A stretch of 64,000 bases of DNA from Aliiglaciecola sp. 3_MG-2023. GTDB lineage: Bacteria; Pseudomonadota; Gammaproteobacteria; Enterobacterales; Alteromonadaceae. Shown piece by piece: positions 8,500 to 17,055 of this stretch; the first letter of the stretch is position 1; each line of letters opens with the position of its first letter. The notes below the pieces were generated by a model that had not been told where the DNA came from, ran no database searches, and saw only the letters and a list, made by a program, of their open reading frames with translations. The position numbers and the translations under genes are program-made. Location of the stretch: positions 62,001 through 126,000 of the forward strand of contig NZ_JAUORV010000006.1 in assembly GCF_030548205.1 (NCBI RefSeq), given 5' to 3'.

Positions 8500-9918
8500 A
8501 TGATTAATAGAATCGTTGCAACGAATAAAATTAAATTGGTCTTACTGGCCATGTGTCTGATGCTAACGGTGGCTTGCAATAGCTACAAAAGCAATACTGC
8601 GCTGACAGAAGAATTGAATCAAAATGACCAAACGTTACCCAATATTCTGTTAATTTTGTCAGATGATCATGCATGGAATGATTATGGCTTTATGGGGCAT
8701 GATGTAGTGAAAACGCCCGCACTAGATCAATTGGCTGCTGAAGGCGTGACCTTTAAACGAGGTTATGTACCTACCTCTTTGTGTCGTCCATCTTTAGCCA
8801 CAATTGCAACGGGCTATTATGCTTATCAGCATGGCATTACTGGAAATGATCCGTCGCGTAATTTACCTGGTGGAAAAGGCGGCGAATTATATGAGAAACA
8901 ACGTGCTGAAATTATCGCCAAAATTGATGAAGTAGCAACATTGCCTCAGTTGTTAAAAGAGAAAGGGTATGTTTCGTTCCAAAGTGGCAAGTGGTGGGAA
9001 GGAAATTACAAGCGTGGTGGTTTTGATGAAGGCATGACCCGAGGTTTTCCTGAAAAAGGGGGGCGTCATGGTGATGATGGTTTAAATATTGGCCGCCAAG
9101 GACTCGCGCCAGTAACTGATTTTATTGATAAAGCCAGCGCCGCCAATCAGCCATTTTTGGTTTGGTACGCTCCTTTTATGCCACATGCACCGCATACTCC
9201 CCCGCAACGTATTTTGAATAAATATGAAAACAAAGGTTTACCCATCTCTATCGCAAAATATTACGCCATGATTGAATGGTTTGACGAAACCAATGGTCAG
9301 TTATTTGATCACCTAGAGAAAAAAGGCCTCAAAGACAATACCTTAATTGTCTATGTATCGGACAATGGCTGGGTTACCAATCCGACGCAAACGGGACGCT
9401 TTTTACCTCGCTCAAAGCAAAGCCCCGGGGAAAGTGGGGTTCGTACACCTATTATGTTTTCGTTGCCTGGCCAATTTAATCCACAAATGCGCTCTGAGGT
9501 AGTGAGTAGTATTGATATTGTCCCTACTATTTTAGGCGCTGCTGGGATAGACGTCCCTAAAGATTTACCGGGTAAGAATTTATTTGCCAACATGAAAAAC
9601 GAAATCCCCATAGTTCGCGACGAAATATTTGGTGAAGGTTTTGCCCATGACATGGACGACCTAAACGATCCTGAGTCTACCTTATTGTATCGTTGGGTGA
9701 TCGAGGGAAAATGGAAACTAATTTTAAGCTATGACGGTAAAAATGTGAGTTACCAGAAATATCACAAAGATGTCTTGTCTGGCCCGCGTCTATACAACTT
9801 GTTAGAAGATGAACATGAAACAGTCAACTTAGCTAGCGTTCACCCAGATCTGGTGAAACGTTTATCAGAAAAGCTAATGAATTGGTATCCAGTGAAGAAA
9901 CGTAAGGTTTTACACTAA
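8500..9918 (+). CDS. S1-family sulfatase lipoprotein with CRPSL active-site motif
   Basis: The 472-residue protein has a lipoprotein signal ending LTVAC (Cys26). ILLILSDDHAWNDYG gives the first metal ligands, and the active-site segment is TSLCRPSLATIATG with Cys95. The usual C-x-P-S-R has Leu in place of the final Arg; several S1 subgroups carry this variant, and the P at +2 expected by the formylglycine-generating enzyme is kept. SGKWW, MPHAPHTPP and YVSDNGWVTN are the remaining sulfatase blocks. It probably desulfates rhamnose or uronate residues of ulvan. It follows GH78 and precedes PL25 in the same direction. I cannot assign the subfamily with confidence. Confidence 0.87.
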   Translation: MINRIVATNKIKLVLLAMCLMLTVACNSYKSNTALTEELNQNDQTLPNILLILSDDHAWNDYGFMGHDVVKTPALDQLAAEGVTFKRGYVPTSLCRPSLATIATGYYAYQHGITGNDPSRNLPGGKGGELYEKQRAEIIAKIDEVATLPQLLKEKGYVSFQSGKWWEGNYKRGGFDEGMTRGFPEKGGRHGDDGLNIGRQGLAPVTDFIDKASAANQPFLVWYAPFMPHAPHTPPQRILNKYENKGLPISIAKYYAMIEWFDETNGQLFDHLEKKGLKDNTLIVYVSDNGWVTNPTQTGRFLPRSKQSPGESGVRTPIMFSLPGQFNPQMRSEVVSSIDIVPTILGAAGIDVPKDLPGKNLFANMKNEIPIVRDEIFGEGFAHDMDDLNDPESTLLYRWVIEGKWKLILSYDGKNVSYQKYHKDVLSGPRLYNLLEDEHETVNLASVHPDLVKRLSEKLMNWYPVKKRKVLH

Positions 9919-9978
9919 AGCTCGAGCATGTGTGCTCAATTTATAATAAGAAAATTAACGGTTTATGAGAAAATTACG

Positions 9979-11412
9979 ATGAAAAAAAATGTAGCCAATT
10001 TAACTTTAGCTTTAATCGTTGCTTGCAGTAGTTTGCTGTCTGCTTGCAACAATCAAGTCGCAACTAAAAGTCATGTTACTTCGGAAAAAGTAGACTATTT
10101 TGCAGATAACGCATTTGGAAATGCACTTGCGATTGTGCAACATCCTGCAGGCGTGCATGCCAATGGTATTACTTACGTATCTTATCAGGGGCCTTTAGAA
10201 GATCCCTATGTGGCGTCGTATAATCATAAAACCGGTGAATGGAAGGGACCATTTAAAGCCGGAGTGAGTGAAATGGGAAAGGATCCATCTCGTCCAAAAA
10301 TCGATAATCATGGTAAACCTACCATGTTAATAGATGACCTTGGTTATATTCATATCTTTTTTGGCGGGCATGGTGGTATGCCCAAACACGGCAAAAACCC
10401 TTTAGGAAATCATCACTACGGTCGCAATAAACATGTAGTGACTAAAAATCCAGGTGATATCAGCCAATGGCAAGAATTAGATAATATTCCCGCTTTTGGT
10501 ACTTACAACCAGGCAGTTAAGATGGATAACGGTGATATTTATCTCTTTTACCGACATGGGGCACACCGCAGTGACTGGGTTTATCAAAAGTCTACTGATC
10601 ACGGACGTACCTTCGCCGCCCCCGTATCCTTCTTAAAACATAAAAAGCGTGATGATATTAAAGCCGACGATAGTTGGTATGCCTGGGTAAGCAAAGGAAA
10701 AGATAACGATATTATTGTGTCTTACGATTATCACGTATGTTGGAATAACGGAGCCGGTATTAACGGTAGAGGACATACGACAGAACGTCATGATGCTTAC
10801 TACATGGTTTTTGATACTGAACAGGGAACTTGGCACAACGTAAAAGATGAGAGTGTTAATATACCTGTTACTCGAGAGGTTGCCAACGACCAAACCTTAG
10901 TTGCCAGAACTGGCGCTGATTGGACCTTTAATGGCTCAGCACATATTGATGAAAATGGCTACCCACATATTGCTACCAACATTGGTATTGATCTAGGGCA
11001 AAAAATAGGTGGCCCGAAACAGACTAGTTATTTTCGTTGGACGGGTACCGAGTGGATAGGGGGGAGTTATGTGAACCCGCAATCTCGTATAGATAACACT
11101 GATTCCCGGGGAGACTTTTTCTTTAAATCTGCAAACGAAGTGACATTTGCCCTTGGATATCAACAACAAGATGATGGCGTGATAGCTTATTTTACGAGTG
11201 TCGATGGCGGTGAAACCTTTGAAAAGGAAAAAGAATTATTAAGGCGCAAAGGAGCCAATTGGGCGTTAACGGCCATTATTGAAAACGCGCATCCAGAAGC
11301 CCGAATGATTGTAGCTGAGAAGCAAAAAGGAAGTAATTGGCATAAGCTATATTTACTCGGAGATAGCGGGCCAGTTAAGCGCTTGAAACAAGATGCTAGC
11401 CTGCTTAACTAG
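9979..11412 (+). CDS. PL25 ulvan lyase (seven-bladed beta-propeller) lipoprotein
   Basis: The preferred ATG is at 9979, giving a clean lipoprotein signal LLSAC (Cys23). An earlier in-frame ATG at 9928 would add a non-signal extension. The body is a BNR_4-type propeller. The His-His-Tyr-Arg-His set reported for the PL25 lyase PLSV_3936 (H123, H143, Y188, R204, H264, from memory) appears with identical spacing as H111, H131, Y176, R192 and H252, in DNHGKP, FGGHGG, FGTYNQ, LFYRHG and YDYHVCW. Such lyases cut rhamnose-3-sulfate to uronic acid bonds and leave an unsaturated uronate. A strong terminator follows at 11429-11456, so this ends the 3834-11412 operon. It is closely similar to the gene at 14808-16259. 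Confidence 0.9.
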   Translation: MKKNVANLTLALIVACSSLLSACNNQVATKSHVTSEKVDYFADNAFGNALAIVQHPAGVHANGITYVSYQGPLEDPYVASYNHKTGEWKGPFKAGVSEMGKDPSRPKIDNHGKPTMLIDDLGYIHIFFGGHGGMPKHGKNPLGNHHYGRNKHVVTKNPGDISQWQELDNIPAFGTYNQAVKMDNGDIYLFYRHGAHRSDWVYQKSTDHGRTFAAPVSFLKHKKRDDIKADDSWYAWVSKGKDNDIIVSYDYHVCWNNGAGINGRGHTTERHDAYYMVFDTEQGTWHNVKDESVNIPVTREVANDQTLVARTGADWTFNGSAHIDENGYPHIATNIGIDLGQKIGGPKQTSYFRWTGTEWIGGSYVNPQSRIDNTDSRGDFFFKSANEVTFALGYQQQDDGVIAYFTSVDGGETFEKEKELLRRKGANWALTAIIENAHPEARMIVAEKQKGSNWHKLYLLGDSGPVKRLKQDASLLN

Positions 11413-11428
11413 CTTTTTGTAGTAAACC

Positions 11429-11456
11429 AAAAAAGCAGCAATAGGCTGCTTTTTTT
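11429..11456 (+). terminator. Rho-independent terminator after PL25
   Basis: AAAAAAGCAGC (11429-11439), a five-base loop and GCTGCTTTTTT form a perfect 11-bp stem running into a T tract, 17 nt after the PL25 stop codon. Confidence 0.9.
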
Positions 11457-11918
11457 GGATTAACTTTATAGATAATTAGCCGCTGACACAGCGTACAGAA
11501 AAAAGTTGATAAAGCATTGGGCGCTCAACTCATTCATTAAGCTTAATTCAAAATGGAAGTTGGATGTGTAAGCTCTTTTCACTGATAACCTGTTTGAGTG
11601 GTACAGATATTTCAGAGAAAAATCACCAATGTAGTAAAGCTTTCTTATTTTGGCCTAGGCATTAACCCATAGTCAATTGCAAATCAAGTCAAAGGCACTA
11701 TGGCGATGTGTAATCACGGCAATTCAACGTATCTAAAGGTAGTGGTGTCGCAACATAAATTAACTAAGTATGGGGCTTATTTGGTTTTGTTGTTATTGTA
11801 AATGTAATATAATGATTGAATTTGATTAATTGTGGCGGTGCTCGGTCAGCTTGATAAAACTATCAGGATGATAAAACGACAGGCATTGCCGAGAGAGTAG
11901 CCCGGGAGGCGTTTTGTT
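11457..11918. other. Intergenic region with no recognised gene; leader of the 11919 operon
   Basis: About 460 bp between a terminator and the next start codon. No ORF with a convincing ribosome site was found. A 20-codon open stretch ending near 11630 and a 33-codon ORF from about 11700 look like chance or worn-out remnants. The last 120 bp are AT-rich and include TGATTGAATTTGATTAATT near 11813, loosely like the 3770 element. GGGAGG at 11904-11909 is the ribosome site of the next gene. Confidence 0.4.
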
Positions 11919-13619
11919 ATGAAGAGTGTGCAACATATATTAAGTTTTAAAGTTCCTAGGCCTGTAACTGTGGTGGCGACTTCACTACTGATCTCGTTGA
12001 GCCTTTTCTGTGCGGGTTGCGCTTCTACCGACTCTTCGACAGAGCAGACCTTCTTTGAAAAACGAAAAGCACTTATCGAAAAGTTTTCAGCCAAAGACAA
12101 GGTGTTTTCCGTGTTAAGAGCGCAGGTCGACCCAAAAGATCCTGAAAGTAAAGACTACTGGCGTTGGCGTATCGATCAATACATGTATGGACAATACCCA
12201 GAATATCAAGCAATTTACGATAGCTTTAAACAGGGTAAAACATTTCATCAGATATATGGATTGTCTGCAGAAGATTTGGGTTCTAAAACCCCATTACCCC
12301 AAAATATTCCTCAGTTACCGCAAGGTTACTTTACCGAAAACCTCCAAGGGAATCCCCACAGAGGGTGGCATTATGTATCAGGCGATACAGTTTATATTAC
12401 TTATCAAGGTCATTTAACAGACCCTTATATTGCTAGTTACGACCTTAAAACACATCAATGGCAAGGCCCTTTAAAAGCTGCAGAGAGTACGCTGTCAAAA
12501 GGTGACAGAAAAATCGATAGTCATGGGCGACCTGTTATTGAGATGGATAGTAAAGGGCATTTGCATATCGTTTACGGTGGCCATGGCGGTGAAAGAGAAG
12601 ACGGTCTTAATCCGCACTCTATTGATACCCCTCACGCTGGAGGCCGAATGCTACATGTAATGTCTGAAAAACCCTATGACATCAGCAGTTTTGTTTATAA
12701 GGACGATATCACACCATTTGCCTCCTACACCAAAAGCTACAAAATGGGAAATGGCGACATCTATCTATTTACGCGTGCTGGTACCCACAAGTCTCCTTGG
12801 GTTTACTACAAAATGAAAAGTGGTCAGCAACACTTTGAAGCGCCGGTGATGATTACTTGGCCTACACCACAACAAGACAATCCTATCAATGTCGATACGT
12901 TTTATATCAATCCGGTAAAAATCTCCGACACTGAAATCGCCATTAGCTTTTTGTGGCATGAATGTAATTTCAATGAAGTTCATAACAAACTTAACTACGG
13001 AAGAATAAATGCCTACTACATGAAACTAGTTACTGAAAACGGTAACTTTTATAACGCGCAGAATGAGGTACTAAGTTTGCCAATCACCCTGCAACAAGCC
13101 AATGAAAAAACCTTAGCATTCGATTCAACTAAACGTGAAGAAACCCCATTTGGAACAAGGCCCCTGGTTTTGCAGGGGGAGACACCTGCGGTAGCTTACG
13201 AGGCGCGCACTAAAGATTATAGTGAATGGCGGATGGCTGCTTATCAAAATGGCGAATGGCAACATAGTCTTCCCATGCCCGATACCGTTAATAGAACGTT
13301 GCACGATAGAGATAATCAAGAAGTTTCCAACATTCTTAGTCTCGAGGCTTTAGGTGTGCAAAACGGAATACATACTGCCGTTGTTATCTACCGAAACAAA
13401 GATAACAAGTCAGTTTTCGCGGAAGCGACGAGTGAGAATGGACAAGATTGGCAGGTAACGAAAGAACATTTGAGTTTGAAAAGTGTGCGTATGCAAATGG
13501 AAGCAGTCAAAAATAGTTTAAACAACACGGTTGCCATTGTTTTAAACCTTAAAAAAGGCGCTTCACAACGTTTATATTTATGGCACCAAGGTGAATTTCG
13601 AACCCCAGAAATGAATTAG
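11919..13619 (+). CDS. PL25-like beta-propeller lyase with ~130-residue N-terminal extension
   Basis: The 566-residue protein starts at 11919 after a strong GGGAGG site. A long hydrophobic signal ends with CAGC (Cys34), a non-ideal lipobox. Residues 43-138 form a mostly helical, charged segment (FFEKRKALIEKF, YWRWRIDQYMYGQYPEY) absent from the other two PL25 proteins here. The propeller follows and keeps all five expected active-site residues: H202, H222, Y270, R286 and H347, in IDSHGRP, YGGHGG, FASYTK, FTRAGT and LWHECN. Overall similarity to the neighbours is modest, so it may belong to a PL25 subgroup or sister family with another chain specificity. It leads a short operon with the PF14099-type lyase 67 nt downstream. 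Confidence 0.75.
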   Translation: MKSVQHILSFKVPRPVTVVATSLLISLSLFCAGCASTDSSTEQTFFEKRKALIEKFSAKDKVFSVLRAQVDPKDPESKDYWRWRIDQYMYGQYPEYQAIYDSFKQGKTFHQIYGLSAEDLGSKTPLPQNIPQLPQGYFTENLQGNPHRGWHYVSGDTVYITYQGHLTDPYIASYDLKTHQWQGPLKAAESTLSKGDRKIDSHGRPVIEMDSKGHLHIVYGGHGGEREDGLNPHSIDTPHAGGRMLHVMSEKPYDISSFVYKDDITPFASYTKSYKMGNGDIYLFTRAGTHKSPWVYYKMKSGQQHFEAPVMITWPTPQQDNPINVDTFYINPVKISDTEIAISFLWHECNFNEVHNKLNYGRINAYYMKLVTENGNFYNAQNEVLSLPITLQQANEKTLAFDSTKREETPFGTRPLVLQGETPAVAYEARTKDYSEWRMAAYQNGEWQHSLPMPDTVNRTLHDRDNQEVSNILSLEALGVQNGIHTAVVIYRNKDNKSVFAEATSENGQDWQVTKEHLSLKSVRMQMEAVKNSLNNTVAIVLNLKKGASQRLYLWHQGEFRTPEMN

Positions 13620-13686
13620 GTCAAGGGTTTTTATGGGAAAGATCGAATACAAATATATAACTGCTTTTTAATAAGAGAATTCTTCT

Positions 13687-14634
13687 ATGCTAAAGAAATG
13701 GGATCTTACTGTTTTTCTATCGTTGTTAATGGTTGGCTGTGTTCAGTCTGACAGTGGTTTGACTGATGACGCTAAGGCTACTTTAACGCCGGATAATAAA
13801 GCGCAGGAGAATGTGTCTATTATTTATGAATCATTTGAAAATGGTGGTTGGAATGCAGCTTCTCCTGGAGGTTTTACACCAGGATTGGTTGCTGATTTAG
13901 AAAAAAACTTTATGTTTAATCAGCATCAGGGAAATCATTCTTTTACGTTGGAAAACGAGATTGTTCGCGAAGGCAAACTCGCCGCTAAATTAGTTTGGCG
14001 ACACCAAAATCCGCAGGCTTATAATGGTGATAAAAATAAACTGGATAACGTTGACCGCAAGGCGATGTTTCATGGTTTTAAAACGCAAAAAGTGAAAGGT
14101 GCTGAAGCCTGGTACGGTTTTAGTTTTTATTTTCCCAGTGAAGGAACAAAAGATGAGCTTAACGAATGGCTGTTTTTCCAAATTCACGGTAGTGCAGATA
14201 AACGTTTAAAGGAGCATTCTCGCAACCCACCATTTAGCCTCACTTTGACCAGCGAAGGTTTACGTGGAAATTGGAAATGGGATCCCTATGAGTTGAGCCC
14301 TACCAGGAACGGGGACGGCACTGAATATTTCGAGATAGCCGGAAATAAAAGTGAATACCTGGATAGATGGGTTGATTTTGTCTTACATGTAAAAGTAGAT
14401 TATTCAGAGCAAAAAATGGGACTCATTGAACTTTGGGTTGACGCAAAAAAAGTGCTTAACAAACATAATATTCAATTTGGCTATAACGATGACAAAGGTA
14501 TCTATCCCTCTTGGGGAATGTACTTTAACGGTGATCTCAGTGTGATGAAAAACGATCACTATTTGTATCTTGATGGAATTAGAATGACAGATGATGCAAA
14601 CGCTAGTTATAGGAGTGTAGCACCGGTTAAATAG
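13687..14634 (+). CDS. PF14099-type polysaccharide lyase lipoprotein (heparin-lyase-I-like jelly roll)
   Basis: The 315-residue protein has a lipoprotein signal ending MVGC (Cys18). From about residue 45 it follows the pattern of the Polysacc_lyase family (PF14099): a glycine-rich start, AEAWYGFSFYFPSEG, WLFFQIHGSAD, PPFSLTL, WVDFVLHVKVDY, GLIELWVDAKKV and YPSWGMYFNG. Enzymes with this fold include heparin lyase I and related uronate lyases, and PL28 ulvan lyases share the jelly-roll fold. Given the setting it may be a further ulvan or glucuronan lyase, but PL28 membership cannot be settled by eye. It follows the extended PL25-like gene on the same strand and ends a convergent pair with the PL25 gene at 14808. 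Confidence 0.7.
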   Translation: MLKKWDLTVFLSLLMVGCVQSDSGLTDDAKATLTPDNKAQENVSIIYESFENGGWNAASPGGFTPGLVADLEKNFMFNQHQGNHSFTLENEIVREGKLAAKLVWRHQNPQAYNGDKNKLDNVDRKAMFHGFKTQKVKGAEAWYGFSFYFPSEGTKDELNEWLFFQIHGSADKRLKEHSRNPPFSLTLTSEGLRGNWKWDPYELSPTRNGDGTEYFEIAGNKSEYLDRWVDFVLHVKVDYSEQKMGLIELWVDAKKVLNKHNIQFGYNDDKGIYPSWGMYFNGDLSVMKNDHYLYLDGIRMTDDANASYRSVAPVK

Positions 14635-14793
14635 TCAACAGAATGATATCCTGTGGTCAATTATTAGTACTATTGCAGCTAATTATATAAAAATACGAGC
14701 AGTGGGTGAGGGCGAAACTAGTATCGGTCAATTTAACCTCGAATGGTCTTGTAGCTCGCCGCTTTTATTAGTATTTTCTTCTGTGGTTGAAAG

Positions 14794-14817
14794 GGAAAGA
14801 TAGCAATCTATCTTTCC
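14794..14817. terminator. Perfect hairpin overlapping the stop codon of the convergent PL25 gene
   Basis: GGAAAGATAG, loop CAAT, CTATCTTTCC: a 10-bp perfect stem between convergent genes, with the TAG stop of the minus-strand gene inside the arm. There is no long T tract on either side, so it is a weak bidirectional terminator or an mRNA 3'-end stabiliser. Confidence 0.5.
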
Positions 14818-16259
14818 TCATAGACTCGGGTGATGGGACCATTGTCACCGATTAAATACATACGCCGCCAATTACTGTTCTTCGGCTTTTCTGCCACAAT
14901 AAAGCGCGCATCAGGGTGGGCATTTCGAATGAATGAGCTTGCTGCTGAACCTGGACTGTCTAAATTACTTAGAGACTTGGGACGCTTCTGTTCCTGTTCA
15001 TCCGTCGTGCCAAGATAATCTCCAAAACGGAGCAAATCCTCTCCTTTTGTAAAGGTGACCCCAGAGTCATGACTTTCCCACCAGCCCACGCGGGTTTTAT
15101 CTGTTTTAGGATCTATACCACTTAACAAAAAGCGCACATTTTCACCGTCAGTTAAAAAATCCCCTCGTCCAATAGGGAGGCCACTTTTGAATCTACCTAG
15201 CCACTTTTTTCCGTCCCAAGTAAAATGTGCAGCATGTTTTGGGCCACCTATTTGCCAGCCAATATCCTCACCAATATAAGCGGCAATATGGGGGGTCCCT
15301 TGTTTGTCCACTTTGGTTGAACCGTTGAACGTCCATCGATCCCCGGTATTTATAGCGAGGGCTTTTTCATCAGCGACTTCTTTAGAAATTGGTATGGCTA
15401 GCGATTCACCTTTTACATTGCTCCACACATTTGTTTTAGTATTAAATTTTGCAAAGTATAGGTTTTTTCTCTCGGTTGAATGACCACCGCGGTTATTGCG
15501 AGGTGCGTCTTTATCCCAACAAAAGTGGTAGTCGAAACCAATCACAATTTCATCATTCAATCCCCTAGAAGCATAAGCATACCAGCTGTCTGTGCCAATA
15601 TTGTCAGCTCGTCGTTTATATTGTAAAAATGAAACAGGCGTGGCAAAAGTGCGGCCATTATCTGTTGATTTTTGATAGACCCAGTCACTTCTATGTGCAC
15701 CATGTCGATAAAACAGATAAATATCTCCGTTATCCATTTTTATGGCTTGATTGTATGTGCCAAACGGCGTGATATTGTCTAGGTTTTCCCAACTCGAAAT
15801 ATCGAAAGGCTTTTTGGAAACAGCGTGTTTGTTTTCGCCAGAGTGAGTTCCTGCTCCTAGTGGATTTTTACCATGTAAGGCTTCTACGCCGCCATGACCA
15901 CCATAAAATATATGGATATAACCAGCGTTATCAATAATGAGAGTTGGTTTGCCGTGACTGTCTATTTTTTTGTTTGGATCTTTACCCAATACGCTAGTTC
16001 CGGCTTTATACGGACCAATCCATTGATTGTTGTTATGGTCATAAGCTGCCACATATGGATCTTCTTGCGCGCCTTGATAGGCGACATAAGTTATACCATT
16101 GAGGTGTTCCCCTGCAGGATGTTGAACAACGGCTACTCCTTCTCCCCAGCCATTATCAGCAAAAAAATTCTTTTCTACCTTGCTTACCGCGTCTTTTACG
16201 CATGCAGTAAATAATAGCCCTAACATACAAATAGATAATGAAACCTGTTTAACGTTCAT
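14808..16259 (-). CDS. PL25 ulvan lyase (seven-bladed beta-propeller) lipoprotein
   Basis: The 483-residue protein has a lipoprotein signal ending LFTAC (Cys20). It aligns along its length with the PL25 protein at 9979. The five active-site residues fall at H102, H122, Y169, R185 and H245, again in DSHGKP, YGGHGG, FGTYNQ, LFYRHG and FDYHFCW. It has a small insertion near residue 400 (PKSLSNLDSPGS) that the other copy lacks. Expected function: endolytic beta-elimination at uronic acids next to sulfated rhamnose. It is the third gene of a minus-strand set behind the dockerin-bearing PL24 and the cohesin-like protein, with 153 bp to the latter, so it may be co-transcribed or have its own promoter. 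Confidence 0.9.
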   Translation of the reverse strand: MNVKQVSLSICMLGLLFTACVKDAVSKVEKNFFADNGWGEGVAVVQHPAGEHLNGITYVAYQGAQEDPYVAAYDHNNNQWIGPYKAGTSVLGKDPNKKIDSHGKPTLIIDNAGYIHIFYGGHGGVEALHGKNPLGAGTHSGENKHAVSKKPFDISSWENLDNITPFGTYNQAIKMDNGDIYLFYRHGAHRSDWVYQKSTDNGRTFATPVSFLQYKRRADNIGTDSWYAYASRGLNDEIVIGFDYHFCWDKDAPRNNRGGHSTERKNLYFAKFNTKTNVWSNVKGESLAIPISKEVADEKALAINTGDRWTFNGSTKVDKQGTPHIAAYIGEDIGWQIGGPKHAAHFTWDGKKWLGRFKSGLPIGRGDFLTDGENVRFLLSGIDPKTDKTRVGWWESHDSGVTFTKGEDLLRFGDYLGTTDEQEQKRPKSLSNLDSPGSAASSFIRNAHPDARFIVAEKPKNSNWRRMYLIGDNGPITRVYEER

Positions 16260-16412
16260 GACGTTCCCTTTAGTTTTACAGTGATTAATTATTGCAAAGT
16301 AGCAACTAGATTTTAGATAAATAAGTAGAGTTCAAGTTTTCATTAAAAGGCCTGCAGACTGGAATAGGTACAAGCCTCAGATAATGAAATATCCATTTAA
16401 GGATTTTGGGCT

Positions 16413-16940
16413 CTATTTACTTGCATGACGTCTGCGAATTAAGAATATTCCCGCTGCAATGGAAAACAATGCTATCCCTGCAGGTTCTGATACGGTGATT
16501 TGTGGCTCAATGTCATTAAAGTTTACGTCTATCGCATCAACGATTGTGCTGCTAAATAGGGGCGTATTTGTGTTGGTTAGTGCAGTAAACTGCAATTCAC
16601 CTAATTTAAATGAAGTACCGACAATATCGGTAATTCCGTCTAGGAAAAAAGCTTGCACGATAACGGTATTAGGCACAAACGTAAATGCATCACCAAATGC
16701 CCCGAAGTTAAATACGTCATCGGAGTCAAACCAGCTATTATCGACAAATTCGATTAACGAATCATCATAACCAAAATCAAATGCTAAAAAATCAATGGCA
16801 GGGTTGATGTCGTTAACCAGAATATCCACGGTGATAGTTTCGCCGCTACTGTAACTAGTTTGATCCGTTTCTGTGGTAATTAATCCAGCATTAGCGTTCA
16901 TAGCCAACGTAGAAAATAATATAAATACTAAAAATTTCAT
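16413..16940 (-). CDS. Cohesin-like domain protein with PEP-CTERM sorting tail
   Basis: This small 175-residue protein has a signal peptide (1-18, ending NANA), one beta-sandwich domain (19-148) and a sorting tail (150-175). The domain follows the cohesin-type pattern: GETITVDILVND, FLAFDFGYDDSLIEFVD, then VIVQAFFLDG and FKLGELQFTAL. The tail has the S-E-P motif at 151-153 (a variant of P-E-P), a hydrophobic segment 155-168 and RRR at 169-171, as in PEP-CTERM proteins processed by an exosortase. No exosortase gene is in the window. It lies 115 bp behind a PL24 lyase that carries a complete dockerin, on the same strand, so binding between them is the obvious hypothesis. Cohesin-like PEP-CTERM proteins without known dockerin partners also exist. 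Confidence 0.7.
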   Translation of the reverse strand: MKFLVFILFSTLAMNANAGLITTETDQTSYSSGETITVDILVNDINPAIDFLAFDFGYDDSLIEFVDNSWFDSDDVFNFGAFGDAFTFVPNTVIVQAFFLDGITDIVGTSFKLGELQFTALTNTNTPLFSSTIVDAIDVNFNDIEPQITVSEPAGIALFSIAAGIFLIRRRHASK

Positions 16941-17055
16941 TTTTTTACCTTTTCAATTTTAATCTGGGCTTGTAACCCGCTGAATAGTTTGATCGTCGTT
17001 TAAATACTATTTACTCACTTATGTTTTGCTATCAAATGGAGAGTCGTTCGGTTTT

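Noticed and set aside
11700-11803. 33-codon ORF and an upstream open stretch in the 11457-11918 interval
   Set aside because: No ribosome site and no family resemblance; at most worn-out remnants.
14635-14807. Small gene between the convergent lyase genes
   Set aside because: Only short stopped frames; the region holds a hairpin and nothing else.
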